Below, in pieces: positions 48,080-61,785 of a DNA stretch of 64,000 nt. The DNA comes from Sthenelais limicola (Eukaryota; Annelida; Polychaeta; Phyllodocida; Sigalionidae): NCBI GenBank assembly GCA_942159475.1, contig OW804097.1:51418986-51482985 (forward strand), given 5' to 3'. The notes under the pieces are model-generated. The model had not been told where the DNA came from, did no database searches, and saw nothing but the letters and a program-made list of their open reading frames with translations. The position numbers and the translations under genes are program-made. How positions within the stretch are numbered: position 1 is the first letter of the stretch; each line of letters begins with the position of its first letter.

Positions 48080-51000
48080 ACCCCCACATGGACAGAGCAG
48101 CACAAGTGCAACGATTGCGCAATGTAATGGGATTGCAGAGATACTGCACTCAGTGCTTCTCTCACTGTTACTCAGGAGGCACTACAAATTCTATATTATA
48201 ATTCCTCAGATAGTTTATCACAGACGCTCATATCCTCCTGCTGTCATTTAAATGATAATAAGAGTCAACTGATCATTCTGCTGACGTAGCTCTGAATCAG
48301 GGGAGGAAACCTTAATGAGCCTAATCACAGGTTATGGCGCGAATTAGCAGGCCATGAAGGGAAGGACGCAGCTAATAAATGTCCAGCATACATGCAGGTA
48401 TAGGCAAAATGATGGGTAATTAGCAGCTGACTGGGCGTAATTAATATATCAAGGGGGACTAATGTGTGGACTAGATGGTGGCGAGCTGGTGGCGATGTAC
48501 AATTGTGGTAAAAAGGTAGGGGGGGAGTTTCGTGGGACAAAGAATCATGTCAGAATGTTGTTTCTGATGTTTGTGATGCGAAGGTGGTGACTTTATTTTA
48601 TATCTGGGTTTGTTTTTATAAGTGAATTTAAATTGTCTTGTCCGGACAATGAGTGCAAATGGTGTTAGATTTAGATTAAAAGTCAGATTTAGATCTTCAG
48701 TCTTACAATTAGGAAGGCGCTCAATCTCTTTGTTTAGAATTAAATATAGGTCCATTCAAGAATGAAAAAGAAAAATAACATCATGGATGGAGACAGAAAT
48801 AAATAAACCGTGTATAATTATATGGTAATACATGGTCAAAGTTGTCTATTCAACAAAATATTAACCTATTTAAGATAAAAATGGTTTATGTTTGTTTATC
48901 GTGAGCAGGAATTGAGGAAGCAAAAAAGTAAGTGGATTCGACCAACGGGAAAGACAAATAAGTGTGAGCGGGAAGTGAAACTACCACATCAACGTATTTC
49001 GGCATGGGCAGAAATACGGAATCTTAATGATGACTCTTTTTCACTAACATGACTTAGATGTTTAAATTTAGTTTGATTAATATATTGTATTCATATGACC
49101 ATAATTGGGTTAGAGAAATGATGGACCAAGGAAAAGTATTTGTAAAGTTTTGTATTTCATCCTGCTTTGTATTTCATCTTTTTAACACTGTTTTATTTAT
49201 TTCTCAGCATTTATATTTGGTAGCTTTGAAAGAAACTTCATCTATGTTCCAGAATTTGAATAAAATAGAAATTATTTTTCACCCATTGGCCACTATTCAG
49301 GCCCATTCCTCTGAATGGACCTTTTATAGACTCAGTTTATCATAACACATGACACTATTATATTGTAGCTCTTTAAAGACATACATTTAAATTTTGGTGT
49401 TTGTCTCCAGAGGGACTATAACAATTTCTGCGTCCTTAGTTAGCTTTTGATGTTTAAAGATTACAATGTTTTAATGTCTAAAATCAATCCCTTCTATCTG
49501 AGGTGACCCCTCGCGTTTATTGCCCAAGTTAAAGCATTTTCTCAAAAAGGTGACCACTTCCTACTCTCGTTTCCAAAGCTATTGTTACAAAGTATCGCCT
49601 TTATTTTCAAATTATTTGGAAAGAAAGATCGCCTGGGAAATCAGTCCCGAACAAAGGGAAAGTCAATATCTTCGGTAAATGAATGGCTTTTCTGAAAGCA
49701 TCTGCCAAAAAGAGACTTTGTTCTGGACTCCAAAGGCAAGGGAGATTTTATAGGAAAAACCGTCGGGAAAAAACTTATTCAGTTCAAGAATGAGTATGAA
49801 ATTGATTATTAATTATTCCTTGAAATCATGTTATTTGAAGGCTTCATGAAGGGTTGAATTTCACAATACTTTGAAACAAAGGACTTTAAGTATAGAGCCG
49901 TAATTTATTTACGTATACGTCTTGATTTTATTTCGTGGGAAAGATGAGTGCATTTCCATGGTCAAACAGTGTTGTGACATTCAGCCATGTTCAGGGATAT
50001 GAGAAGGTGTGGTTAGATTATGGTATTTTGTCTTGGCCCAATGCTGAGGCCATCTGTAGGAAAAATTCATGAATTGAGTTTCAAAAATGAATATGAACTT
50101 ATGTGTTCTATAAAATATCTTTTACATTAATGCTTCACCGATCACCACTATGACAATTCTTGGTAAAATGCAGGGGAAGTATTGGCTGGATATATTTGAT
50201 CCCCTGGATGTCTCAATGCTAATTCTGAGATGGTAATTTACACTTTGAGAGAGTCAAAGCCTATTAAAGGCTTCTAAAAATGATATGGTTAACCAAGACC
50301 TTGATAAAATGCCATCCTGATTAGCAGAAACCAAAGCAGAGGTCAAGCCAGCAATGTTACCATGGATTTGATGGCTTATTCCCACGAATAGCGATGCCTG
50401 TGGGGAAAATGATCTTTTTGAAGGCAACATATGGATTAAAATGGACTAGACTTCTATAACATGGACAGTGGGAATCGGCTATTTCCCCCCAAATAACTCA
50501 CAAACTGTCCCTTTTCGATTGGTGTGCAATGAAATTACATCAACCAAATTGTAGATCAGATTATTAATAATCATAATGCATGTAAACTCCGAAAGACCGG
50601 ACAATTACAATGAGATTGCTCCTAACCTATTTTATTATTAAGTATTTAAACAAAAAAAACATGAACGAATCTAAATAAGGCATTATATATATGTGTGTAC
50701 ACATGTATATGGATATTATCTTGTTACATTGCATAGATCTATGGATCTATCAATTACATTCAGTCGAACCTCAATTGAACTTTAATTTCCTGCCTGGAGG
50801 TGATGGTAAATTTATTAAATAATTTCAGGTGCATCATGCTACGGCAATAGGCGCTGTCATTTACGCAAGAGGGACCTACCCACTAACACACCACCTATCA
50901 CTCACTATTTAAGCCCTCACCGGCCGTCGCCCTTCCTCACTCTTCTACCGCATTTCTGCAAAGCACCCACCCACCCACAACCTATCATCTAATCCTACAG

Positions 51001-52080
51001 CTATACCCCTTAAAGCGTATATCTTTACCAAATTTACAATCATTTTATCAACTTTTACAAGAATCAATGAAAACTTTTACAAACCTCTCCAACTACTTTT
51101 ACCAAAAATAAAAAATATATTCCCAATACAAAGCCAACTCGTCCATTATCTGTTGCTCGAATGCGTCAATGAATGATTACATAATCTAGAAGTACCTGTA
51201 GAGGAGTCAAACACTTCAGATCCGATAGAGAGTAATGAGGCTGACCTTTGAGTAGGTATAGAAGTGAGAGGGGCCAGGCCAGAATGGTGACCAGGCAGCG
51301 TATCAATACATGTAGTCTGTGATCAGGTGGACTGGTCTATGGTGGTTGGACACGAAAATAAGCTATCATAAGTACAGGGCAGGAGGCCATGTTGCATAAG
51401 GAATACAAGAGTTTTCTTCCTTGCTAGAGCAGAAGGGAAGAATTTGCTAAGAATAATAGCTTATCCAGAGGTATGTGGCCCCAGAGTATCGTCACAACTT
51501 GATGGGAATGAATGGAGGTCTTGAGATATTTACTTTCGTAAATATGGATTGATGCTTTGTTTTTGTAGGTTGACATTGCCCACCATTCTCCAACCTCCAA
51601 AATCGTTGAATTTTATTGTTAAATCCATGTGCAAACCATCGCCGATGTTTTGCACATCATACGGTGGCAATACTGGTGAGAGAGTGAGAAACCATTAGTC
51701 TGAGTGTACCCGAAACTTACACGAGTACAGCCGAGTGTATTTCAACTTGTGAGAGTGATGGAGCATGCCGGCATGGCTTCGGAACTTTTGATAGATATGC
51801 CTTGGAAAGTGAGGGTATGTGCATTTAAAGTTCAGTAAAGGCCCGATTGTCCCAGACGTTTTGGCATACATGATAAGGATGACAAATCCGTATTTCTTTT
51901 CTCCCGTGGAGTGCGAAAATTAAGGTAATTGGGTGATTGAGATGGATTTTCTAGACAGTAAAATAGCCCACAGGTGGGCAGGGCGCATCCGAATGATTAG
52001 GTAATATGCAGCCATAAATGCCACAGCGCCGATGCATCAAGGCACATTTTAAGAAAATATTTCTCATGCAACAGGTCCCT
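48080..52080. other. Intergenic, nothing recognised
   Basis: Four kilobases without recognisable genes or element ends. A short ATATATGTGTGTACACATGT near-palindrome lies at about 50686. Confidence 0.5.
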
Positions 52081-52300
52081 GTGTGGGATCAAGGGAACAA
52101 GGGTGAGGATGAAAAGGGGGAAGTGGGGTAAAGAAAGGGTGTGCGAGGAATCGGGTAATGGAAATAAAGGGGGAATGGAGAGGGAATAAGAGGTGCTGCA
52201 GGGAATTGGATAAGTATTAGGGGAAAGAAAGGGAACGGGGGAAGGTAAAACAGAAAGAAGGAATGGGGATAAGGAAGGATAGGGGAATTGGGTTTATAAA
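52081..52300 (+). repeat. Purine-rich (GGAA) tract
   Basis: GGGAA, GGGGAA and AAAGAAAGG words dominate about 200 bp on the plus strand. Confidence 0.75.
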
Positions 52301-52763
52301 ATAGTAGCTATAAACACAGCCCTATAAGGGGCTATAGCCATTCAAACGGGGCAGCTTGGGAGTTTGGGTTGTGGTATTTTGTGGAGATTTGTATGAGGGT
52401 CTAACCACTCTCTAAGACAATAAAGCGGGCTGGCCACAGTCAACAAAATCGTTGGTGATGAGGTAGTCGATAAGATTTTTGTGAAATTTATTGCATCTTA
52501 TTGCACCAACTTGCCATCGCTATACCTTCGGCAATAGCCAGCGATGACCGGCGATGAGTGGGCGATGTAAAAACTGCATGAGATTCCACATAAAAAAGCA
52601 TGAAAATTAGTTCTATAGTTGCCAAGCTTTTTTTTCCTTGTTGTTGCCACCACCAATAACCCTCCTCATCAACGTACATTGCCGGCAATTCCATTGACTT
52701 TGCATCAACACCATTTTGTCGACAGTGGCCAGACCGCTTACCCTATGGGCATTTGAGTGCTAT

Positions 52764-52869
52764 CATTGCACTGGCTATTGCGTTCACATAGCGCAATGAT
52801 TGTGCAATGTGACCGCAATGGGTGTAACCACTTATTGCGCTATGTGACCGCAATAGCCATTGCGCAATG
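52764..52869. repeat. ATTGC-rich foldback
   Basis: CATTGCACTGGCTATTGCG and TTCACATAGCGCAAT pair with ATTGCGCTATGTGACCGCAA and TAGCCATTGCGCAATG on the right. Same word family as 57549, 58070, 61190 and 62795. Confidence 0.8.
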
Positions 52870-54980
52870 AAAACGCTATGTGACTGCAATAGGAGGTGCT
52901 ATTTTTGCACTCAGAAATCTATTTTTAGCGCAGCGGGGGCGTCGTTGGCCAGGATTCAGGGGGGACGGGGATGGTGAATTCTGCATATGGGGGGGGGGGG
53001 GTGCGGCTGGGTGAAAACGGAAAATATTAGCTTTAATTAAGGTTCTTTTATATCCAAAATTATATTGCAATTACTGTACCATGCTGCATGAAATGAAAAA
53101 AGATGAGTTATTATCGGTGGAATTGATGCAAGATAAGACAAGACAATTGTTACATTATATACAATGTACTCCTTTATTATTCACATACTCCAGTCACATA
53201 TAACACTTCCATTTGCATTCTTCGGACAATATACAGACAGGCTCATTATATTACACTTTCTGCAAAGTAAAACACCCTTGACCATGGGGCGTGGTTTACT
53301 TATATAAAGCCATTGAGTTTGTAAAAATATCCATTTTATTACTATAAATCAATGAGTTTGAATAGGAGGATATAACTATGGCATAACGGCAACACATGGC
53401 ATATTTTGTTGTTGTTTTGGAGCCAACATATGCTGTAACGGCAACACAAATATTCCAAAACGATATTTTCCTAAATCTGTCTAAATTAGTGGTTACATAA
53501 ATACATGTAGTGGGTTGTGTAGAAACCCTTTTTTCTAGAAGTAATATATTTCCTAAATACGCCTGTGTATTATATCCAAATTCAATACCTATTACTCATT
53601 TTAAAGCCCTTTTATCACAATAGCGGTGAAAATATTGCCATATCTAATTCAAACAAAAATGGTTATAATCATCCCAGATACAGGTTGCGATCATCCAAGA
53701 TAGGTTGTAGACACCCTATGCTGGAAAACCAAATGATGCCCTATTGTGAGAATTACTCATATATAGTGTTACAGAAACGAGGGGATGATGCTATAACAGA
53801 GGTGGGTGAGGTATGATTTACAAGTAAAAACCAGTACTTGATAGGCAGACACTATTTTCAATAAATAACTAATATTAGCCACCTGGTGCAAAACATATTG
53901 AAACCCTGGATCATGTTTCACCTCTTTCTTTTACTGTAGATCATCAGGCCATGTCACATTTCAATATCTAGGTAAAATTCTATGTAGACCTGGGTGTCGA
54001 TCTCAGCAATATGTCTAGAAGTATGGTAGAAGTACTCGCTGAAGTACTCGCTGAGACTCTGATGCAATGAGAATCATCCCTCTGTGTCTACCTTATTTGG
54101 CTCATTTCCACGCAGATTTCATTCCTTTCATATTTTCAACAGTGGTTTGGGCATATCCGCCTGCGTCTTAGAATGTTCCTTTCTTTATCCAACTCTTGTA
54201 TTAGCCTGTTCATGGAGTTGAATGAGAGTTCCTCTGGGAAGGGGTGGGGTCTCCATCGCCCAGTGGGGAAAATACCCTCCTGAAGAAGTAGAGAAATCTG
54301 GTTAATATTCATTAAAACAACATTCAGGCAATAATAATCAAATGCTCCTTAATTAAAACTTGATGTGAGACATTATTAATAGTGGCTACAACCTTAATTG
54401 TCCATTCATTGAGGTTTGGGGAGAATGATATTAATAAATACATCAAAATCACAAACAATTACTGTACAGAGTTTGTTGCTTCTTAGGATCTTGAAAAGCT
54501 GTATTTCAGGTCTAGAAATCTTCAAATTTTATCGTAACAGACATAGCTAGACATTGGGAGATCTAGAGCTTGATAGTGTATTGATATCCTTAATTACAGG
54601 CACTAAAAAGTATATCTATTCATCCGAAATTGAAGACTATGTATTCGCAAGACCTCCAGAGGTCCCCCCCCCCCGACACAACCCACCCCCCTCACTGCCC
54701 TGCCACCCCCACCCCACTTGAAGATATCTGCCTATATTTGAGGGTACATGGGAACCACATTTTTTGGGTAAAATTTGATGATTTTTCGCAAAAGATGAAA
54801 AGGCATATAGGTTATCAACTAAATCAAGGTGAAGAATTGATTCTCTTTATTTTACATGATGTCGGAACTTATTACTTATGATTTCATTAGTCTTACCACT
54901 ATACATTGCACAAGGTTCTGTGAGTGGCTACTCATTATATTGATTTGCCAATCAAATTTTCAAAATGTAACAGAATTATT
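52870..54980. other. Intergenic with G-run and short repeats
   Basis: A 13-G run at 52989-53001, a C run near 54665, and GTAACGGCAACACA-like words near 53384 and 53432. No gene recognised. Confidence 0.45.
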
Positions 54981-55037
54981 GGGGGGGGGGGGGGGGGGGG
55001 CGAGGCGAGGCCCCAATATAATTATTGGGGGGGGGGG
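54981..55037 (+). repeat. Two poly-G runs
   Basis: Twenty G at 54981-55000 and eleven G at 55027-55037, each preceded by ATTATT, separated by a GAGGCGAGGCCCC segment. Could fold as G-quadruplex. Confidence 0.9.
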
Positions 55038-55374
55038 AGGAGCGGCAAGCAGTGTTCGAAATAAGAGCTTGCTCGGGCCATTTATCAAGTACCAATTGGC
55101 ACTGGTCCGGTCCTCAATAAATACAATTTACATACAATAACGTTTTAATAAGCATGCAGAAGGCTGTTCATCTCATACGAATGTTTATAACTTTAATTCA
55201 TGGTGTTTCATAATAATGAATGATAGTACATAACACCCTCTAAAAGAACAATCATAAACCTCTTTGAAAAGGGGCTCATGTAGCCTGAAATGTTGGACCC
55301 AATAGCCCCCGGCCCCCTACATCAAATGTTTTTTTGGTTTTTTTTTAACAAAATTTTATTGAATGAATTCTCCC

Positions 55375-55530
55375 ATTCTTTCTCTCTGTCCCTTCCTCTC
55401 CCTCTCTCTTTCTCCTCCTCCCGTTTACTTTCCCTTTTTCTCTGAGAGAGAGAGAGCAAAAGGGAGCGGGGGATAGAGAAAGGACAGTGTGAGGGTGAGG
55501 GAGGTAGATGGGAGGGGACATAGAGTAGGT
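55375..55530 (+). repeat. CT tract followed by AG tract
   Basis: About 70 bp of CTCTC/CCTTTC passes into about 85 bp of GAGAGA/GGGAGG, giving an imperfect inverted symmetry. Confidence 0.8.
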
Positions 55531-55539
55531 TGGCAGCGG

Positions 55540-57100
55540 ATTTCTGTCTCATTACATTAATGGAACTCAATCATCTATTAGAAGGATATTTCATAGTTTA
55601 ATTGTGATTGAAATCACCTAATTTACTTTCATTTCAGCCCCCCTTGTTAAATGGTACTGATTTTAAAGTTAAGTTTTTCGTGTCCAGGGGATTCTCCCCT
55701 ACCCCAGAACTCGTTTGAACACATACTCTTAAAGCCTGAACTTAGCATTGTAGCTATGGGGAAAATATGACTGTAGTGCATCTTTCAACACCTGCTCCCC
55801 GGGAGACCGCTGGGCCGGCAACCTTGTACTCGGCCTATGCAGGAGCTTAGACCGGCTGTTTCAACGACCAAGCAGTCGTTCTCTTCTGTGCTGGCCAGCA
55901 GCTAAGAAATGTATGGTCCATGGACTCTTAATGACTAAAAATGACGTACACTGAACCCGATTTTAAACAATGACAATTGCCATTTTTTCCTGTATCTTCC
56001 AAAAGTCTGATTTCAGACCATAGCATGATCATGACAAATACTGGCATCCCTGCATGACCAAACACCGTGAAATAGCCTACACCTACGCCTTTGTTTGGCC
56101 GCCATTTTGGAATAACAAACAGCATATATTTAGGCTAATTACGGCTAATTAACGATCACAAATTAGACCTGTAGTTAATGAGTGATGCATATAAATGAGC
56201 CTGATAACCCCTGTCATGTTATTGAATAATAATAGAGCTTACCTGGTGGGTTTTGGCGAGAAATTCTGATTTGTAGAGCTGTAACAAACCGCTGAACAAA
56301 CTGCAGGTAGCCTAACGAGCGCTGGCCAAAAATACAAAGCTTACAAGTTAGAACAATGGTGCTGTAGCCTACGCTAGGTGCAGACCATATTGGCCCCATA
56401 AACTAAGCCAATGGGCACGAGATTTAGGATTTACCAGGAATTTCCGCCGAAAGATTTTTGCTGTTTTCGATTTTTGCTCTGAATACAACTAGCCTACACC
56501 AGTGCCTTGTATTGGCCCATTCAATACAGGCGGGGTATTGGGGAACCCAGACCTGCCAAGTTCTGGAAATCAAAATGCGGGAGGCATTAAAAGAGTTGGC
56601 ATCTGTATCCCAGCCCATGAGGGCTTTCCTTCCTCTCTGGTGCATTTTAAGCACTTTTGGAGGGGTTAAATGTTGTCTAGATGACAATATAAACTTCTTA
56701 CTTTGATGTGCATGAAACATAGGAAAAAATACAAAAATATTTATGAATAATTCATGTATAGATCTATCATCTTATTCTACAACTTGCTATCTTTCATTTC
56801 TTTATTTTTTCATATCATATCAACTATCAACGATTGTATGCATTTTATCCGATGTCTTGTTGTCACAGAAAAATATTTTTTTCTTAATTAAATTCCTCAT
56901 TATTTCTTCATGAAAATTATCAAACTTGAAATAATGATTAACATTACTGCAGCTTCGAAAGTTTTTACCCATTGTTCAAATAATATTTTTACCCTTTTAT
57001 TTGAATAATACTTTTGAAACACTGTTATAATTTTTTTCAAATGTTTTATTTTAAAAATATAAGTCTGCCCTGAAACCTTACCGGAATTTCCTCCACACCA
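55540..57100. other. Intergenic, nothing recognised
   Basis: No recognisable gene or element. Open frames on both strands at 56424-56720 overlap each other and match nothing I know. Confidence 0.45.
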
Positions 57101-57103
57101 AGC

Positions 57104-57180
57104 GGTAGGGGTTCATCGGTGGCTGGGCGGTCTTCCCTGTGGCTAAGGGGACACCGCCCGGCCACCGATGAACCCCTACC
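57104..57180. repeat. Hairpin, ~28-bp arms
   Basis: GGTAGGGGTTCATCGGTGGC and GGGCGGT pair exactly with ACCGCCC and GCCACCGATGAACCCCTACC. Confidence 0.95.
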
Positions 57181-57544
57181 ACACTAAGGGAAAACCATTG
57201 GGAATGGATCTGAAACATTGCAGCAGCCTAAGGAATAAAGTATTGGTCGTTTCGGTGGTATTTAGCATGAAACTTGATGTATGAACAACGATAAAAATAT
57301 AGCAATTGTACTTCTGAAAGTAAAAATCAAATCTCATCCATTATCAATATTCATAAGCCCCAGAGATTCAGGTGTAGTCCTATAGACTATATATACTGGT
57401 CTCCAAAACAAATCTAATTCAGGTTATTTTAGCTAAAGATTGAGTTGTTATAAATTAGTCAATTCCAATATACAGGCACATAGGCTACACACAGACATAT
57501 GAATCTTCCATAAATAAAATCAGTGAAATCGAAACATGGCATTA

Positions 57545-57570
57545 GCATTGCAGTCGGAATTCTTGCACCA
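57545..57570 (+). repeat. GCATTGCAGTCGGAATTCTTG family, fragment
   Basis: The 20-mer GCATTGCAGTCGGAATTCTT recurs at 58109 and 61244. Confidence 0.85.
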
Positions 57571-58067
57571 AAGATGCAGTGACTTATTGTTTATGATTTC
57601 ATCTTAACATTGTAATATTTTTGTGAGCCAAAGATCACACTTGTGTGAATACACTATCCTAGTATAACAACAATGTCGCACATTTAGCACTTGTGAACGC
57701 CACATTTCGCTCACCCATGCTCATGGGGGTGTGGCATCATTTTTGCACCTTTGAAAGCTTCAGTGAATTCTTAAACAGTGATTATAGGCTGGTATGCTCA
57801 GAAATCGTTGTCATTGTTACAAGGTGCATGAGTCTTATTTACACAAGTTGTTTATAAGAAATAATTAAGTAATTATAGTAAGGGAGGAATGAAGGGTGTT
57901 TTGAAGGAAAGTATATTGGCCAATTAGGCCTGTGATTTAACACAAGAACATTGAGGCTAGTATTTAATGTTTATTCATTGTATATATATAGGCCCTACTA
58001 GATAGATAGGCCTACTGATCTAATGTTGTGCTGATATCAAATTCAGTAAGACATAAATGGTATGAAA

Positions 58068-58165
58068 TGACCATTGCGCAATGGTAGAGCAATAAAAAAA
58101 CATTGGCATTGCAGTCGGAATTCTTGTATAAAAGAATCCTCCATAATTTAATGGGAAAAGATCAC
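58068..58165 (+). repeat. ATTGC-family repeat copy
   Basis: Holds CCATTGCGCAATGGTAG, GCATTGCAGTCGGAATTCTT and CCATAATTTAATGGGAAAAG. The last word recurs at 62699, the first two at 61203-61264. Confidence 0.8.
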
Positions 58166-59036
58166 CAGTAGACCACCAGTATGTTCTATTTTTTTCTTCA
58201 TAAATTCACATAAATTCCATTTTCCAGAATACCTTCAAACAACCAATTGGATGATGTAGGAGACATTAAAAGCTAACTTTTTAGACATAACGATTTCTGA
58301 GTTAGGCCTTGATTAATTTATGAAAAAACAGCAAATAAATAATCATATATTCAAGCAATTGTGAATGATGTATTGGTCTAACATTTACCACCCATGCATT
58401 GTCCCTGATAACTCCCTTATCATAGATGGGGCACTTTGCCCCATACATATCCATAGCAAGGAAGTTCTGCTCTTTGATATAAATCAGGATTTATTCAAAT
58501 TGGTGCATATTAAGTTAGGATTTATAGCCTTTCTTTCCTTTTAAATGACTTTACACATACATGTATAGCCTAATATATACATACATACAATCATGACCAC
58601 TTGTAAAAACTGAAAAATATTGATTTCAACTAGATAGCTCATAGCGCCCTCAAAATGCTACCAATCTGAAAATAAATTATCCCAGAATCCCCTGAATGTC
58701 AGGGAAGACAGCCCTGCTTTCAGATTTACAATCAGACTGTTAGTTCTTCTGTAATACATTATTTCCGTCGGCCATATCAAGGCACATTTTTTAATTTGAA
58801 AGTTTTTCAATGTGATTTTTTCACAAGATCTCCTCGTTGGAAATGTTTTTGATTCAAGCCAATAGAATCCAAATAAACCAATTCCCATCTCATTCCTTTC
58901 CATCTCGCCCCGAACGGAACGGTATGTACCATTTGTTGAACACCAGCAATTGAAATATTCCCTACTAGAATTGTATAAAGAAAACATAGGTGATACATAA
59001 ACATGATCTGTTTTTAATCTGTCTCATTGCTTTTAA

Positions 59037-59772
59037 AGAGATAAACCACAGTTCAACTGGGAAAAAAACTGAAAATAACATTTTGTTTAAACTTTGCCTA
59101 GTGAAAGAACAAGGTTATGTGAATTCAAAAAGCCAATAAAAACAATATGTCACTGGGTTAGTTTTCATTTCAGGGAGCTCTCAAATTTATGGTTGTTCAC
59201 TATAGAAGTCTATGAGAAAAGGACAATTTTTTTCGTTTTTTCAGTATAAAAAAATAATTGAAAATAACTTTTTCCTAAAAATTTCTATAGGCATAGCTAA
59301 CATATTCCTTTACCCTCTCAAGCAATAAAAAATGGGGGTCACCGACTTTTTTAAAAAGTTATTCAACTAAATCTGCATCCAGATGAGTTAAAAACAGGAA
59401 TATTGAAGATTTTCAATGCTGAATAATATCTTTCAAAATATGTTGATACTCTGTTTTTTCATGCATGAGGGTAAACCTGTATAGTGGCTATGTTTAGAAG
59501 TCATTTCAACTGAAAACAATTATTTGTCTGTCTGAAATCTTGGAAAAACTGAGAAAATATCCATTTTCCCCACATACTTAAATGCTAAACTTTGATGGTC
59601 TCTAGAATGAAAAAAAAATATGCTGAGATCCATTTTTTTTGCTTTTTGTTAACCCCCAACCATGTTCTTTCTGAAGACAAAGTTTGAAAAAATTATTGTC
59701 ACTCCTTATTTTTCATGCATTAGTTCCTTGAACTCCCGCCTGCAGCAGTGCATATAACAGTGGTTTATCTCT
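59037..59772. mobile_element. MITE with TTAA target duplication
   Basis: AGAGATAAACCACAGTT at the left and AACAGTGGTTTATCTCT at the right form 17 bp inverted ends with one mismatch, each flanked by TTAA (59033-59036 and 59773-59776). TTAA duplications are typical of piggyBac and Kolobok transposons. No transposase is encoded. A diverged relative is at 40655-41590. Confidence 0.75.
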
Positions 59773-59776
59773 TTAA

Positions 59777-60420
59777 CCAGGCGGCAAAATCGACCAACAT
59801 CTAAGATTACCCATATAGAAATGTACCAGTGAAGAACAGCTGGGTAGAGTCGCCACATAATTATGTGTATAGATCGTATAGAATGGTAATTAATAGCTGA
59901 ATGTATGTTAGGAACATATTTCAATCGTAAAGGTATTTATCTTATTGTATACGGTAAAAGGTTGCAGGGCAAAGAAGGAAACAATACTCTATTATAGCTC
60001 TGACGATTGCTTAGATATTGGGAGTGAAGATTATGAACATGTTCAAACCGAATCACCGCGATGTTATATCAATGTCATATCGGGGTAAATTAATGTATGG
60101 GCAACGCAGGAAATATAATAGCTCTGTCTGTTATGCGTATTTTGAAACAAATATGAATAAATGATTTGTAATGTTATATGGCCAATAAAAATATTTAAAA
60201 GAAATAAATTCTTGACACGTCCCCGCCCCCGCCCCTGTACAGCCGCCTACAGCGGCGGCGTCTGTAGTGTCTTCAATTGTGATTTATAATAGCCAGGTCA
60301 TGTACATTTCTCTATTTATACATTGCACAAATACACCAGTCTACAAGTTTGTAGCGCACATGTAAAGAAGCTATTATATAGGGGATGTACCAAGGTCGTA
60401 ATTAAATGGATTATTGCATG
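59777..60420. other. Intergenic, nothing recognised
   Basis: No recognisable gene or repeat. Confidence 0.45.
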
Positions 60421-60423
60421 AAT

Positions 60424-60545
60424 AGAGTTGTCTCATGAATTTCAATGCAAATCCTATATGGATATGCTTATTTCTGTAATATTGCCACATCAAAAAATCA
60501 CAAATTCAAACGATTTAAACCATAAATGTTCACTATATTACTGGA
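60424..60545 (+). repeat. Interspersed repeat, copy of 61027-61190
   Basis: ATGAATTTCAATGCAAATCC and the CATAAATGTTCACTATATTA stretch match ATGAATTTCAATGTAAATCC and AATAAATGGTCACTTCATTA in the second copy. Confidence 0.7.
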
Positions 60546-61026
60546 CATAAGTAAAGGAGAGTTGAAACATATAGGAACATTGCACTTATTAACGCTTTGG
60601 TTGTTCTCATAACGTTATTAGGACACTGCACAATAGCTTGCCAAAACTTGAATCTCATTTCGGTGCACAACATAAATAGTCTTAGTCGTTGGTGTGTCAG
60701 TTGATACATTAGCTGGTGCATCAGGGGACGGATTGTTGGTCGCCGTCAGTCTTGTATGGAAGGACTGGTCATGTATTTGTATGATAGTATGTTCATATTG
60801 TAGTTTACTGTCCTTTTGTTTTAGTTATAAAGCAGGGATTACTGCGTGTCGCAGCATAGATACCTAAAAGGTATTGGTTCATGAATTTTGTTGACATAGC
60901 CTTGTACGTATAACTCTTATTCTTTACCGATTTTAACAATTCTTTCACTGGTCTTGTAGTCTAGGAACATATTTCTGTTATATAGACGAAAAGATTTTAA
61001 AAATATCTCAATATTTAGTGTTTTTA

Positions 61027-61275
61027 GAGTTGTCATATGAATTTCAATGTAAATCCTACATGGACGGCGAAACTTAGATTTTTAAAAACTTCCAACAAAA
61101 TTTGTGCCTGTTTTACGGAGCAAGGGGGTCATATATCTTTCAAAAACGCGAATTCCAATGATTTAGACAATAAATGGTCACTTCATTACTGCAATAGATA
61201 TGCAATGGCCATTGCGCAATGGTAGCGCAATAGAAATACACTGGCATTGCAGTCGGAATTCTTGTATAAAACAAG
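61027..61275 (+). repeat. Interspersed repeat joined to ATTGC-family segment
   Basis: Second copy of the 60424 repeat, running directly into GCAATGGCCATTGCGCAATG and GCATTGCAGTCGGAATTCTT, so both belong to one larger element. Confidence 0.7.
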
Positions 61276-61439
61276 TACTAAGTTAAGAAATTATCAAGTT
61301 AAGTTTGGTTTATCTATTTAATATTACAATTAGTGTCAACTTAATTTATATACCTGGCATTTCCAATGGAAACGATTTCTCAGCCTCAATTACTTATGTC
61401 CGATGTCAGGCAGAAGACCTACCTAGGCACCTGTCTATT

Positions 61440-61514
61440 TAGAATGCTGGACCACCTCATTGTAAACAACATCTATTGCAATAAAGAATTCTTGAATTGA
61501 ATTGAATTGAATTT
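61440..61514 (+). repeat. LINE-like 3' tail with (ATTGA)n
   Basis: GCAATAAAGAATTCTTGAAT followed by TTGAATTGAATTGAATT. Confidence 0.5.
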
Positions 61515-61785
61515 ATGACCAGTCACTGAGGACCATTGAAATCATGAACTCTGAAACATGTAGAGAAAGGGAGAAAAATGATAAACTTAGGGAAATACCT
61601 ACGTAGAAATAAGATCCACTAGTCCTCCTGAGTTTCCACTAGTCCTCACAGACCAGAAGGTAAAATCTAATATGGCACAAAAGACATACAAATGTCAACT
61701 AGACTAGGGTTTATATACACTTGACTTTTATTTCCACTTCAGTAACTGTAACCAATAATGAATAACTCTGCAATAGCCAGGGCTG

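Noticed and set aside
54981..55037. Telomere or G-quadruplex regulatory element
   Set aside because: Plain poly-G runs recur at many places (3982, 7583, 17242, 52989), several near hAT ends, and no gene is nearby.
55322..55570. Arg/Glu/Ser-rich minus-strand frame
   Set aside because: Product of the CT/AG tract.
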